From Henricia sp. BOLD:AAB3569 (lineage: Eukaryota > Echinodermata > Asteroidea > Spinulosida > Echinasteridae), in contig JBBELK010000482.1 in assembly GCA_037783545.1 (NCBI GenBank), positions 310,001 to 374,000 on the forward strand: 64,000 nt of DNA. Direction: 5' to 3'. Shown one piece after another: positions 1 to 11,652 of this stretch (position 1 is the first letter of the stretch; every line of letters starts with the position of its first letter). A model generated the notes under the pieces. The model saw only the letters and a program-made list of their open reading frames with translations, made no database searches and was not told the DNA's origin. The translations under genes were made by a program, and so were the position numbers.

Positions 1-156
1 AATATTGTACACATTTACGGTACATAAGTATGTTGTTGCTGTAAAATTTGTGTCCTCGCAGACAAAAATGCGATTCAGTCAATCTGGTAATGCACACAAT
101 CGAAGAAGGTATGAATTCTGTTCACTGGTCGCCATTGAGAATGGCATATGTGTTAA

Positions 157-651
157 AGGCAGTATACATCATTGGTAATCTTGAAAATAGAAATGATCAC
201 AGATTTACGCCTAACTTACACAATATAAACAGGATGACCGTAGAAAACTTCCCCTGAAATGGTTTTGTCTGAAGTGCTATAGTCTTTGAGAAATGAGTCA
301 AACAATTAGTTTTCGTCTCATGAGACAAATTCAATTCGCCCCAAAACCATTTCTCCCAAGTGCCATTTCGCCCTAAACCACTTCGCCCGAATGCCATTTT
401 GCCCCAAATTACTTCGTCCGTACACTACATCGCCCAAATGCCACCTCGCACCAAAACCACTTCGTGCACAGGCCGTGGTTCAGGGCAAAATGGTTTTGGG
501 GCGAAATGACTGCAAACCCTTTTTTGACTGTTTTCTTAGACGAAGTACGGAGCTGGTTTTTGCTCAGGTTGGTTTTAATCATGCATATCTTCAATCACAC
601 AGGGGGATTATAAAACTATTTGTAACAGTTTACCAATCATGTATACTATCT
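157..651. mobile_element. TTAA-flanked palindromic MITE, family T (copy 1)
   Basis: The termini are inverted (AGGCAGTATACATCATTGG on the left, CCAATCATGTATACTATCT on the right) and abut TTAA at 153-156 and 652-655. The interior carries repeated words of the type CGCCCCAAAACCACTTCG in both orientations. Other copies lie at 21607-22073, 33047-33519 and 36185-36666, with fragments at 25938-26182 and 59645-60012. TTAA target sites are known for piggyBac and Kolobok elements; assignment to either is inference. No coding capacity is seen. Confidence 0.8.
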
Positions 652-655
652 TTAA

Positions 656-2151
656 GTCTATGGAACATGGCCAAAAAATTCAAGTATTTTCAAGGAAATT
701 GTTAAATATTTTTCACTCCTAAATTCACTTCCCTAAATTGGGCGTTTCCCAAAATTAGGGGTCCAAAATGTTTGGTGCCCGAGTTACATGTTCCGGTACA
801 ACACCCTGTGCTTCAAAAATCGCCACTCATGATCACAAATTCTTAGCAATACACTGTGGCCTGTGATTATACCGGTAAGGGACAGCATCTGATTACTGAC
901 AAATATTCAAAACAAAAGACCATAAAGGCTCATAATTTGTTCCATGATATTGGATAGGATTTGTGTCGTCCCGGGTTACATACCGTACGTCAATGTAAAT
1001 TAGCTGTAAAATGACTTTGCATTAACCTTATGGAAATAAAAATACATGTATATATTTTCTACTGGCAAACACCACTTTCAATCACTAAATCTTTAAAAGC
1101 ATGTCACGCTTTTGGACCCCTAATTTTGAGAATTAGATGTATCCCAACACGTTTTGGTGGTTATAATTGAGTCAATCTGAGGAGAATAAGTGGGGACCAG
1201 TCAACAAAATAATTCTTTCCCAATCGAATGAAAATGATAGGGGAAAAATTGACAATGTGTAGCAATATGACTGATGTATAAACAATTTACATATTTGCAT
1301 TAAATAAAATTTGAAATTAAATTGAATGAAATTTGGATTTAATTAATTCAAATTTAATTAAATTCAATAAGAAATTAATCCCTCGCTTCCGACACAGGAA
1401 AATGTTTTCCCTAAACTAGTTGTTTTGTGGAGCACATGTACATGTTGAATTTCTATCAACTGTCCAGAGCAAGTTAACAAGAGAAACAGCCAACGCCGAG
1501 TGGAATTTCCTCGACAAATTCCATTACAAAGGTGTCAGGCTGACTGCATCACAGACCACTGGAGCCTAACCCAAGCCACTCAGCCACCCGCAGTTCCCAC
1601 GGCCCTAAACTCAATGATTGAAATACGCATGACCCACGGCCGACCGTGCCACGGAGCAACGGAAGTTGGGAAGCACGCGCGGAAGGCCCGGTATTCGCCG
1701 ACAAGGAAATTGGCGTTGGTGTCCGCTTTCGGGTAAACCGTGGGGAGGTTGGTTTGGCGTTACGTCTACTGACAAGGGGAGAGTGATTAAAGAAAAATCT
1801 TGCTAGTTGCAGAGTAGATTGGAAATGCCTGGGGGTGCAAGGAACGATCTTTTGATATCGGATGGAAAAGGCATTTATCATGCCGAACCATCAACTACAT
1901 AAATGATCAGTGTTACGTGGCGAGAAACGGAAATATCCTTGGGCATTCCGTGGCTCAAATAAACTTAATACATGTGTACAACTACACTGTACATACATTA
2001 TAATGTGTACTTGTGTGACCTTTTGAACACCTATGTATTCCAACTGCTAAAATTACATACGTGCATAATTTGCGACAACACACTCTATATTACATGTATG
2101 TACAGTTATTGTGTATTTTATGGGCAGTATGTAATGTTCATTTTACATGTA
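656..2151. other. Intergenic DNA without a recognisable gene
   Basis: An A/T-only low-complexity patch built on AATTAAATTGAAT-like words sits at 1300-1380. A more GC-rich patch occupies 1490-1890, where short frames exist on both strands but none has a recognisable motif or convincing splice context. Nothing else is supported here. Confidence 0.5.
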
Positions 2152-2154
2152 CAG

Positions 2155-2315
2155 CAGCCGATTTCACGAACGAGTGCGCAGCTTGCGCAACTTTTGAAAA
2201 ATGGCGCATGCCCCATAGCTTGCGTGTTATCACCGCTAAATTGTTGCGCGACTTACGCAATAAAACGTTGCGCAAGTGGGCTTACGCAACTGCGTAAGTT
2301 TCGTGAAATCGGCTG
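2155..2315. mobile_element. CWG-flanked palindromic MITE, family P-a (copy 1)
   Basis: The ends are inverted repeats CAGCCGATTTCACGAA / TTCGTGAAATCGGCTG, flanked by CAG at 2152-2154 and 2316-2318. The interior is filled with TTGCGCAA/TTACGCAA words in both orientations. Related copies lie at 13431-13581, 55270-55386 and 55394-55554, and the CTG target of the last two is confirmed by the empty site in duplication copy A (26667-26669). A 3-bp CWG target is typical of part of the PIF/Harbinger group, so that assignment is inference. Confidence 0.8.
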
Positions 2316-2548
2316 CAGGTCTATAAACATATATTAGGCTGCAAAAAAAAAAGATTTAAAAGCCAGTAAAATGCTGTCAAAGTCCAAGTGAATGCACTGT
2401 GAATTTTAACAAAGAAAAATGTACTGAACAGTATTAAAAGCAGGTACATGTATGTACCAGTACATGTAGGCCTACATAAAAATCAATCTACCGGTAATGT
2501 ACTGGTACATGTATGTTCAGAAGGAAGAAATTTGGTGAAGACAACTAG

Positions 2549-2721
2549 GCAATAGACTGGCAAAGTGAATATGTAATCTTTTGTTAGTTGCCGAGGCAAT
2601 GGCTCTACACACAAAATCACTTAACCGTGGTCCTGTGCTTTTGCAATGGTACTTTTTGACGACAGCCATGATGTTTAGAGCCAATTACCATGGCAACCCA
2701 CATCACTCTTCGGCTGTCTAT
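2549..2721. mobile_element. Short TIR element, family R (copy 1)
   Basis: Terminal inverted repeats read GCAATAGACTGGC.. and ..CGGCTGTCTAT. The subterminal words GTTGCC and GGCTCTA are also mirrored. A second copy with better preserved ends lies at 61090-61257, inside material present only in duplication copy B. Confidence 0.65.
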
Positions 2722-2813
2722 CAGCCTTTTGCACGTTTCGCATGACTACCGTCTGGTGTACAGACGTACTTCCTTTTACATGCACACTTAGTATCCACTT
2801 GACCAGACTAAAT

Positions 2814-2944
2814 TGTTGTTGCTATGTGGTGCAAGTGGCAGGTGTGAAGTACAGAATCGACACCATGTTCACCATATGAGACAATGGCATAAAGCAAACC
2901 CGACTTTGATGCTAGGCAATGGCGTGCACCACATAGCAACAACA
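2814..2944. repeat. 131-bp foldback with perfect 20-bp arms
   Basis: TGTTGTTGCTATGTGGTGCA at 2814-2833 is the exact reverse complement of 2925-2944. The 90-bp centre is not palindromic. It is probably a MITE, but no second copy in the window fixes its borders. Confidence 0.65.
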
Positions 2945-3317
2945 GCATAGTATGTGACTTTCTAAACTGCACTTCCATTCGAATGTGAAGAAATCTAAGT
3001 GTATAGTGCAAAGGTTACCGGTACATGTATGCAAAAGGGCAATTGGTTTCATGCACTGCATGGAGTACATGTATGTAGTTTTATGTTAAACGTGATTGCA
3101 GTACAGTACACGGGTTTTCCCCTAAACAATTATGGTACAGCAAACATACTAGTACATGTTCATTGTATGTAAATCAATCTCTTTTCACACCGCAAATTTA
3201 ACCATTTCAAAGTGTTCCAATCCTGTAAATTGTACAAAAAGACAAATTTGTTTTTTGGGTCTACCGGTACAAGCATGTTTCTATTGAACAAAACTCAACT
3301 GTGCTTCATACCAAATG

Positions 3318-3565
3318 TGGCTCAGCCAGGGGTTACCAGTAAGAATATTTGCAGACATCCACTGGGGGTGGGTGACAGGTCCTGTCATTTTAATTTTTAT
3401 CTCAAGTCTGAGATTACGTGTACTTCACCAATTATGGATAGTTCCCTATGCATAACTGGTACATTATACACAAAGTCAGACTTGAAATAAGTCTAAAAAC
3501 AACAGGACCGACCCCCCTAGTGGATGTCTGCAAATTTTCTTATCGGTACCCCCTGGCTCAGCTGG
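3318..3565. repeat. Foldback whose right arm runs into a tRNA-like sequence
   Basis: The left arm (about 3318-3385) and right arm (about 3500-3565) are inverted copies sharing GGCTCAGCCAGGGG / CCCCCTGGCTCAGC and TTTGCAGACATCCACT. The right arm includes the A-box half of the tRNA-like sequence at 3549-3620, so the left arm carries an inverted copy of that A box. Confidence 0.6.
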
Positions 3566-3620
3566 TAGAGCATCTGCTCATTGTGTCAGTGGTCCCAGGT
3601 TCAAATCCCGATGAGGATCA
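3549..3620 (+). repeat. tRNA-like sequence (SINE head or tRNA pseudogene)
   Basis: An A-box-like TGGCTCAGCTGGTAGAGCA is followed at normal spacing by a B-box GGTTCAAATCC. The T-stem and anticodon stem do not pair well and the acceptor stem does not close, so this is not a functional tRNA. It probably marks a tRNA-derived SINE. Confidence 0.6.
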
Positions 3621-4200
3621 CATGATTTTTCTCATCCCCAGTTTGGCCATTTCATTTCCATGGTGATCAGGCACCCTTGCCAAACATTGCATTAATTGTT
3701 AAATTGCTCCTAAAACAAAATAATATCTAGATACATTTTGTAAATGCAAGCGAAAATTTACTCAAACCATTGATGCGATTTGGTACTAAATATGTCAAAT
3801 TATCTGTAAAATTCGCTAATAAATAAAGCCATCGTAACGTTAATAAATTAGCATGCCTTGTTGACCCTTAAATTGCCTGCCAGTGCTGAACCATCCATGC
3901 GTTAAAACAGTACATCTTTACGTTATCACACTGCAGGTGTGAGGTTTCACACTTTGTGCACCTGGTCCTCTCAAAATGGTTCTAGTCTACTGGCAAGATA
4001 ATGCGAATGGACGGGGTGGTAAAGTGTTGTAGCTAAGGGAATACACTTACTTTTCCTTATTAAGCATTAAGGAGTCCCTTTAGGCTGTAACACCTGTGCC
4101 GCTACTCTAAATTGCCACTTCTAAACGGTGCAGAGGTTTAGGGTTCGAAACTCCCTGCAGATTTGCCCCCTATTGTCAGTAATTGTATGCAAATGTTTAA

Positions 4201-4332
4201 AGGCACAGGCTCGTCAGCAATGCGCGCCCGCCAAATGTGTGCCACGCAATACGCAGCTCCATAGCAAAGGCATGGAGCTGCGTGTTTCGAGCACGAATTT
4301 GGCGGGCGCGCATTGCTGACGAGCCTGTGCCT
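4201..4332. mobile_element. 132-bp TTAA hairpin MITE, family G (copy 1)
   Basis: This is a nearly complete hairpin. AGGCACAGGCTCGTCAGCAA on the left is mirrored on the right, and the centre around GGAGCTGCGT also folds. TTAA flanks both sides (4197-4200 and 4333-4336). Six copies lie in the window: here, 8691-8822, 22989-23108, 28920-29054, 56894-57028 and 57713-57844. Confidence 0.88.
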
Positions 4333-4400
4333 TTAACTGTAATCTTTTGCAGTTCCAAAAACCTTCCAGAAGACTGAAATTGTATTTTCTTGGATCTTAA

Positions 4401-4808
4401 GCCGCGTACGCATTCGGGAGGTTTTACCGAGACGATGGTAAAATTAAAATGGCTAAATTTTACTGCTGTCCGCATTTGGACTGTTTTGCCGCGGGACAAT
4501 TTTACCGAGACCGTGGGAGAGCATGCGCAGTGTCCCCTCTCAGTATGACCTTCCCGGCCCGTATGTACGCTTCCAGAGCACTTTTACCGACTCGATGTGT
4601 CCGCATTGGACCTTTTTTTGTCTCGGGAAAAGTTACCTGGTAAATTTTTCTGGGCAGCAGCTGAGCAGGAAAAGTAACCACTGGACTCGGGAAAAGTTAC
4701 TGAGACTGAGAGGAAAACTTTGTAGGCTGTCCGCACTGGATTAAAAATTGGAAAAGTACCCATTGTCTCGGTAAGTTTGACCAACAAAAGTCCAATGCAG
4801 AAAGGCCT
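4401..4808. mobile_element. TTAA-flanked TIR element
   Basis: Both ends abut TTAA (4397-4400 and 4809-4812) and carry inverted ACCGAGACGATGG / CCATTGTCTCGGT motifs. The words TTTTACC and GTCCGCA recur inside in both orientations. No ORF is convincing. The borders are less certain than for family G because no empty site was found. Confidence 0.6.
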
Positions 4809-4812
4809 TTAA

Positions 4813-5737
4813 AAGGAAAATTGTTTTTGATAAATTGTCCATGAATATTTTCTTAGGCCGAGTCAGTGTCCACTGTACTGGGGTTAGAAAATAGTGAGAA
4901 AATTAACCTTTCATCAAGAATGTGTAAAATTATAAATCTAAATTTATCGAAGACAGACCGACATTTTTGCCCGTCATGGCTACCAACGTGAGAAATTTGT
5001 ATGGGAGGTTTTTTTTTGCGACAACTGCATGTTGTCGCAATGTTTTTACTTTTTTAGGGTATAAACTACCGGTATCTCGTAACCTAAGCTTCTTATATTT
5101 TTGGGCATAATAAAGGATTTTGTTAATTAAAAACATGATCTTGCTTGCCACAATGTACCATGGAAAGACCCTCATTCACGTAGCTCTATTTTAACACAAA
5201 CTTAAATAACCAAGGAAAATGCAATACCATGCAAGACCACTACAAATATTTTAAATGCACAGAAAAAAATGCACTACCGCATGCAGTCAAACCATAAATG
5301 TATTAAGAGTCTATTACGGCACCATGTTCCGCATTCTATGGAAGGGGCTCGCCTTGCAGTGCACAGACAAGCAATGCCTAAGGCATGTCATCTGTAATTT
5401 GTAAATATCATTGAATAATGTATGCAGATGTGCCTGCTCGCAGGGAGTAGATACCGTATAGCTACAATATTGAATGTTGCACGTATAATGCACAATATAT
5501 TTTGTTTGGAGCCCCTAGGGCTATACATGTACCGTAGTATGTGTCACTTACACACTACATGTATGAACAGTCATACATGTACTATACATGTTCATGTACA
5601 TGTACATGTACATACATGGTTTACATGTTCTAATTTTGGGGTCTTGGCACTTTCAATAGAAAATATCCGTAAATTTTATTTTTAAAATGCAATTTATAAT
5701 TTTGCTTTAATTCTACCACTGCCATTATTGTGGTTCT
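4813..5737. other. Intergenic DNA with a short perfect hairpin and ACATGT repeats
   Basis: A 10-bp perfect stem (TTGCGACAAC, 5016-5025, with 5031-5040) surrounds a 5-base loop. At 5577-5620 the sequence is an ACATGT/GTACAT-rich microsatellite. No gene is supported. Confidence 0.5.
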
Positions 5738-5945
5738 TCCATCAGTTCATTCAGTGGTTAAGACGTTTGCCTTGTATGCAGGAGGTCGTGGGTTCGAGTC
5801 CCACCCTATAGCACGCTATGAAGTTCTTCATGGTGTCTCGGGAAAGCACTGAGTATACAGTTTTAATAATTACGTCGGGTAAAGGCAAAAACAACCGTAC
5901 TTATCATTTAATTTCCCCGACGCAAGTCTAAATCAATTTCTGTCA
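5738..5945 (+). repeat. tRNA-derived SINE with Thr-like head
   Basis: AGTGGTTAAGACG (A box) and GTGGGTTCGAGTCCC (B box) enclose an anticodon arm, TTTGC-CTTGTAT-GCAGG, whose loop would give anticodon TGT. The acceptor arm does not pair, so it is not a working tRNA. A body containing GCACGCTATGA and GTGTCTCGGGAAA follows. The head and these two body words recur in reverse at about 29195-29325, which defines a family. Confidence 0.65.
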
Positions 5946-7264
5946 GTCAGTTCAAATATATATTACACTGCATTTCGCCTTCAACAAATACCAAAAGAAT
6001 AATAAAAAATATTCACAATTTCTGTGCATGATACATGTAGCACAACATTTGCACACAAGGCACTAATTTATAATGCACAGAGAGCCCTCATTGAAGGTTA
6101 CAATTTATTAACCAATTTGAGCTCAAGTGTATATGCACATGTACAGTATGTAAGGTACACTGAAATACAGAGGTCCAGCATTATTAAAAATGACAATGAA
6201 TACTGCACGTACGTTTTGCTAGTACCAGTAAATATCTGCTCATACGACAAATGGTGATTGAGCAAACTGTTGAGTAAACATGTCTTGAAAAGAATGTGAA
6301 AATCACTATGCAAAAATGCGAGTATAGGCCTACATACATACATGTGTATACTTCGCTAGTGGCATAACTGGGGGTGGGGATGGGGGAGAGGTGCACAGGG
6401 GGTGGGGGAGAGGTGCACAGGGGGTGGGGGAGAGGTGCACAGGGGGTGGGGGTGGGGGGGGGGGTGGGGGGGGGGGGGGAGGTCCATAGGGGGAGGGGGG
6501 TGGTGTGTGGTACGTGTCCCCCACTTGAAATTTGAAAATGGGAATTTTTCACAATTTAAGAACATTTTAGAGGAATACATGTAGTTACCCCCTTGAAAAA
6601 TGTGTGCACCCCCAGGAGTCCCCTCAGATGTGTCACCCTAGTTACGCCGCTGTACTTCACATCGTCAATAAGGTCCTTGCTAAAACACTGGAACCTTGTG
6701 TTATCAGCAATGAAGAAAAATGCAAAACAAGAAATAGGGACCTAAAATTTGATATGTTAAAAGCAGAATGTCGTTCATGTTTAGATCGTATCGAATAGCT
6801 GCCATCTTGTAGGGCAGCTTTTGTTGTTTAAATTGTCAACAATGTAAGCACAAATGGGTCACGTTCTACATAGTACCCCCAACATAATCCATCTTCAAGC
6901 AAGCATGCCGGTGCAACCCCAAATGCCAACCGCACCGCTGCATCTGTTTCTATAAAACCCGTTCCAATAAATTGTGTACTGGCTTGCCGGCTCTATGTAA
7001 ACCAAAATCAAATGGCCCCATTCATCCGTCCAAGCGTATAGCAGGTGCGACAGGCAAGACTTGGGGGGAGAGGGGAGGGGGAAAGGAATAAATCACTGAA
7101 CGGGAGAAATGCTAATGAGATTCTTAGGCTGTACATGTCAGTTACAGCATGGTGTTTCTTCCTCCATGGTTACAGTAATTTATCAACTATGTCTACACAC
7201 AGGATGTTTAAGATGTTTCCAGGTTTTTAGTGAAGGCCTGCCTTTGATAATGTACATGTACGTT
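5946..7264. other. Intergenic DNA with a G-rich tract and a MITE fragment
   Basis: At 6365-6500 the plus strand is a (G)n GTGGGGGA-type tract. Proline-rich frames on the complement are low-complexity artefacts. At about 6785-6880 lies a partial copy of the MITE found whole at 23358-23508 (shared CGTATCGAATAGCTGCCATC). No gene is recognised. Confidence 0.5.
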
Positions 7265-7270
7265 TAGATC

Positions 7271-7769
7271 TTAATGCTGCTCTCACACTGTGGCGAATAT
7301 TCTTGCGAATATGAATATTTGAATTTCGCGGTGAATTCGCCCAAAAATTGCGATTGGATAGTGAATATTTTCATCTCGGTCACCCCTCGGTCGTCCCTCG
7401 ACCTCTCCTTACCAATATCTTACGAATATATTACGAATGCTTGCCAATGCTTGCCAATGCCTTACGAATAGCTAACGAACGTTGCGAATGAGCTTACGCA
7501 CGCTTTACCAACGTTACCAATGGCTTACCAATGCTTACGAAAATTGACGGCGAATGACTGTCTTCACAACATTCGCTGAAATTTAGGAAGCGCTTCCTAA
7601 ATTGACCGATCTTCGTAAGGAGGTGGAGAATGACTTGTGAACGTCCCGAATTTGTTACCAACGCTTACGAAGACACGGCGAATGTTGCGAAGTTTGATTG
7701 ATTGTCAAATATTTCCATTTGTAAGCACATTCGCTAGCATATTTGCCACAGTGTGAGAGCAACATTATA
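7271..7769. mobile_element. TIR element of about 500 bp
   Basis: The left end, TGCTCTCACACTGTGGCGAA, is mirrored by GCCACAGTGTGAGAGCAACA on the right. The interior is built from many GCGAATAT/ACGAATG/CCAATGCTTA words. It has no coding capacity. The exact TSD is ambiguous because the flank is itself TTAATG..CATTATAA. Confidence 0.6.
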
Positions 7770-8487
7770 AGAAGCTTGTTCTTTAAACCAAAGAAAGTCC
7801 AATGGCATTCCAAGTTGTTTTAATGATTTGGGTCAATTTATTTATTTACTCATTTGTTTCCAATGCCAGAATTTTGTGGGGTTAGAATTTCTTAAAAGAA
7901 AAACAAAAAAATCATACACATTTTGGCCGTCAGTTTCTGGTAAGCTGATGCAAACGGAACTTGCCTGGTCTGTTTTGTAAATAAGGTGGGTCCCCCCTCC
8001 CCACAATTGACAGTTACATGATAATCAAGTTCGTATTGATTGTCGGTTGGTGCGTAATGATGCGTGTCTGGACCAATTGAAACACATACAGGTCTACGTA
8101 CACAAGTGGGACACACGACTCGTCATACTCGTGTTTCAGTGTAAAACTATCCAGGTTTGAATTGGGGAATTTTTTCTATGTTTAGAGCCACATATCTAAT
8201 AAAAAAGGTAGCCATGTTTCCTGTTAATGTCTTTATTAAAGATAAAGAGTAAAACATTTTGTCATGCACATGTGTCTTGTCCTGCATAAATTTGGATCAG
8301 GAATGATGTTGGAGGTCAGAGGTCAAATAGCTATTTGACAAGATTTAAGAATGAATACAGTAGGTGATTTATTTTAGGGCTAATGATCACGGACCACCGG
8401 GGTGAATTAATTTGACAGAAATATGGACAAACGTCCTGCTTGGACAAACGGGATTTACACACAAAAAATGTACGTACTTCAACATAT
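7770..8487. other. Intergenic DNA, nothing recognised
   Basis: I see no long frame, tRNA-like motif or clear inverted repeat in this stretch. Confidence 0.4.
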
Positions 8488-8690
8488 GTAAGAGGCAGTG
8501 TTGTTGGACTCAAGTCAATGACTCGCTCGTACTCGAGACCAACTCGAGTCACATTTTTCGTGACTCGGACTCGACTCTAGCCACATTGGGAAAATGACTC
8601 GGGACTCGGACCGTGATGACTCTAACTCGAACATAGTGACTCATGACTCGAGTCACACATTTCAGAAAAGAAAAAAAAAAAAGCTATTAA

Positions 8691-8822
8691 AGGCACAGGC
8701 TCGTCAGCAATGCGCGCCCGCCAAATGTGTGCCACGCAATACGCAGCTCCATAGCAAAGACATGGAGCTGCGTGTTTCGAGCACGAATTTGGCAGGCGCG
8801 CATTGCTGACGAGCCTGTGCCT
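8691..8822. mobile_element. 132-bp TTAA hairpin MITE, family G (copy 2, nested in the hAT-like element)
   Basis: It has the same length and nearly the same sequence as the copy at 4201-4332, with TTAA at 8687-8690 and 8823-8826. It interrupts the ACTCGAGTC array, so it arrived after that array formed. Confidence 0.88.
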
Positions 8823-8998
8823 TTAATGGCACACTTATTGCGGGATTCTTGAGGGGGGAAATAACAGTACAATGTGTGAATATGTACTCTGCCCCACCAG
8901 GCCGGCAAGGAGCGCACGAGCACATCATTTCACATGTGTACGAAACTATAGCAGATTCAGTTTCATTTTGGCGAACAATTAAGTGACTCAGACTCGAG

Positions 8999-9214
8999 GA
9001 AAGTGACTCGCGACTCAGACTCGAGGAAAGTGACTCGTGACTCGGACTCGAGGAAAGTGACTCGCGACTCGGACTCGAGGAAAGTGACTCGCGACTCGAG
9101 GAAAGTGACTCGCGACTCGAGGAAAGTGACTCGCGACTCGGACTCGAGGAAAGTGACTCGCGACTCGGACTCGAGGAAAGTGACTCGTGACTCGGACTCG
9201 AGGAAAGTGACTCG
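8999..9214. repeat. Minisatellite, 27-bp and 18-bp units
   Basis: There are about nine head-to-tail units. The long unit is GTGACTCGCGACTCGGACTCGAGGAAA-like (27 bp, positions 9003 onward). Two units lack one internal GACTCG block and are shorter. Each unit is partly self-complementary through ACTCGAGT. Confidence 0.85.
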
Positions 9215-9257
9215 GACTCCATGCGTGGAGTCCGTCAACTATAACACTGGTAACAGG

Positions 9258-10703
9258 CAATTTTAAACATGTACGGTATGCCTTCCTGTCTACCGGTATG
9301 TAAACAATGTTCTATACCTGTAGACATGCACCAAAATTGAACACCAGGTTTATATTTTTCATTTAAAGCGAAATTGCAATTTGGGCAATACTAAACCCGT
9401 TTCTCAAACCACGTTTGTTTTTTCACATGTCAAGGGCGTAGGACATCCAAACTAGTCAATTTAATCAATAGACAACCACCAGATGGTCTTAAAAATAGAC
9501 TATTGCTTACGGTTAATTCATTGGTTTACCGAGGCCCATGCACATGTACGGCATGTGTACCGGTACATGTGATATCCATTCTTACAGGCTTCGGTACATG
9601 TAAATTACGTATTTAATTGAGAATGTAAATCGCTTGCAGTGATATATTATGGGTTATGCCAAATATTTTGTTGGACTATACATTTATTTAATTTGTTTTC
9701 ACTCCGGAAATAATTGCAATACCAGCAACACAATGTACAGAAATGATCATAGAAATACTGTCCTTCAGAAAATATTGACATTTTCCCTTCTGCAGTGTTT
9801 GCCTCTAACGTTTTTCCCAATTGGCCAACAGGGCCAGTTGGGTCAGTCTTTACTGGCCCGTCGGCATTTCAAGTGGCCCGGTTCAAATTTCTTTATTTTT
9901 ATTTCTTTACTTTTTTTAATAACTCACAGCCAGTTGTTTGATTTACCAGTGAATAAACAAGGAAAATTTGGTAGATTTTCTCTGAAATTTTCTCTAAATT
10001 AATACCCTACCTAATGCATATTTTTAGCAGGGTAAGACAATGTGTGAGTTACGGCATGGGTCGGATTTATATCAACTGGCCAGGCGGACCATTTGGGGAG
10101 GCTTTCCAACTGGCCCGAGACAATTTCAACTGTCATTTAGCCAACGGACCAGTGCTAATTCTAACACTGTCCTGGATATTATGAAAAATATTTTGTGCAT
10201 AATATTTAAAGCAGATGTGGTCTATATAAATGTACATGTAATACTCTCATGGTGAATTAATAAGTACTGGATTGACAATGTACATGTACATGTATGTATG
10301 CCACAACGACTGCTACTTTTCTGCACTACGAAGCCAACTGTCCGTGTATACATCTGTGAATCTATTCATTTAATAAGGTACGCGTCATCAAATGAGTAAT
10401 AATGAAAAGGAGTTGAGAGTTAACGCTTCAATGAAGCATGAGAAATTGCCTGGAAAGTTTAACAGAAAAACGGGTTTTAAATGCAAAATGGATAAGCCGC
10501 GAAATGCATGACGTCAGATTTTAGGCAAGATTTGCATTCGGGTTCGCTTTCACGACGTGAAGTATGAAAGGGCTTTTATACGTATACAATGAAGGGGAAG
10601 TAAATGAGGACAGTGAACCAGTCTAGCTTGTGTTGACCTCTCCGCTGTCGCGCATGCGCATATTTGATTTTGGGGCAAACACTAAAACAGCCTGTATTTT
10701 ATC
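9258..10703. other. Intergenic DNA, no gene recognised
   Basis: Small ACATGTACATGTA runs sit near 9535-9560 and 10276-10296. A stretch near 9810-10150 repeats CTGGCC/GGCCCG words. Frames of up to 117 codons occur but show no motif or splice structure. Confidence 0.4.
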
Positions 10704-10712
10704 TCACCGAGT

Positions 10713-11265
10713 TACCCCTAGAACTATGGGGGATATAGTATCCCCCATAGGTTATGTTGTTTTTTTCCAATATGGCGGCGCCTGAACTTTAAGATCGGAC
10801 CGATACGGTTTAAGCTAGCGCAATAATCCGCTCCCCAATCGCCACCAAACTCCGTCTGATAGTTCTTGAGACACTCACCTTGCGTGTGTCTACGGAATTT
10901 CGGTACCATTCGTCCACTAAATTCTCCGAAAATAATGTTGGGAAATGAACGGGAACATGTGTGATGCATCCACATGCATTTTACCGAATGCCTCAATCAT
11001 GCATGTGGATGCATCGCACATGTTCCCGTTCATTTCCCAACATTATTTTCGGAGAATTTAGTGGACAAATGGTACCGAAATTCCGTAGACACACGCAAGG
11101 TGAGTGTCTCAAGAACTATCAGACGGAGTTTGGTGGCGATTGGGGAGCGGATTATTGCGCTAGCTTAAACCGTATCGGTCCGATCTTAAAGTTCAGGCGC
11201 CGCCATATTGGAAAAAAACAACATAACCTATGGGGGATACTATATCCCCCATAGTTCTAGGGGTA
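10713..11265. mobile_element. 553-bp near-perfect palindrome, Mutator-like MITE (copy 1)
   Basis: The whole element is a foldback with arms of about 275 bp starting TACCCCTAGAACTATGGGGG. It is flanked by the 9-bp direct repeat TCACCGAGT (10704-10712 and 11266-11274). A copy of identical length lies at 15991-16543 and differs at only a few positions. Long terminal inverted repeats with 9-11-bp TSDs are known for Mutator-like elements. The four near-identical small frames found in the two arms simply reflect the palindrome. Confidence 0.88.
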
Positions 11266-11274
11266 TCACCGAGT

Positions 11275-11652
11275 GTCTAAATTTTGCCCCACGATTTCAC
11301 CGAAACTAGACCGGATCGATGCATATTCCTCTGAATATTTTAACGTTGGGGGGATTGCACCTTTTGAGCAAATACCAAAGCCAAGGGACAAATTTCATTT
11401 GCGTGAGTTTGCCACAGATTTAGGGTTGAAAACGGGGCCAGGGCGCGCGGAGGATACAGCGCCCTGTTCACGGGTCTAACGAGACTGAAGTTTCTAAAAA
11501 GTGAAATAAATCGCATGTTTGCCACCCAATAATGTTCCTGTCATAATACGGTCCATCATAGTCTCTATCTGACGCTCACCTACTCTGACTAAATCACCAA
11601 ACGAGATCTACCGAGTACAATCGTTGCTAAATTTTAGTTTTACCATGTTTAC
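11275..11652. other. Presumed intron downstream of the DDAH-like exon
   Basis: This would be the first part of the minus-strand intron that begins with GTAAAC at 11652. Frames on both strands show no DDAH-like sequence. It holds no clear repeat. Confidence 0.4.

Larger units (their letters stand above)
8496..9249. mobile_element. Non-autonomous hAT-like element filled with ACTCGAGTC repeats
   Basis: The ends are CAGTGTTGTTGGACTC and GGAGTCCGTCAACTATAACACTG, an imperfect terminal inverted repeat beginning CAGTGTT. The flanking octamers GTAAGAGG (8488-8495) and GTAACAGG (9250-9257) match at 7 of 8 positions, which fits the 8-bp TSD of hAT elements. The interior is degenerate then tandem ACTCGAGTC/GTGACTCG repeats, interrupted by a TTAA hairpin MITE at 8691-8822. 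The open frames through the repeat are artefacts of its 27-bp period. Confidence 0.75.

Noticed and set aside
5738..5815. Functional tRNA-Thr gene
   Set aside because: The anticodon arm and B box are good, but the acceptor stem does not pair and a SINE body follows. The same applies to 3549-3620, 29238-29320 and 50984-51060.
6330..6580. Proline-rich and glycine-rich open frames over a G-rich tract (also 30112-30390, 17632-17865, 62931-63332)
   Set aside because: They follow directly from homopolymer or GGA/GGGT repeats and lack any non-repetitive coding sequence or splice context.
8963..9266. Overlapping frames encoding repeated VTRDSDSRK or LSSSPSRES units
   Set aside because: All frames of the 27-bp satellite are open, which is a property of the repeat period and not evidence of a protein.
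9810..10170. Possible gene in the CTGGCC-rich stretch (frame with CELRHGSDLYQLARR)
   Set aside because: The frame is short, the region is built from repeated CTGGCC/GGCCCG words, and no splice or protein motif supports it.
10724..11254. Four nearly identical frames containing FSGQMVPKFRRHTQGEC on opposite strands (also 16002-16532)
   Set aside because: They are mirror images produced by the 553-bp palindrome. No start context, splice signal or known domain is present.
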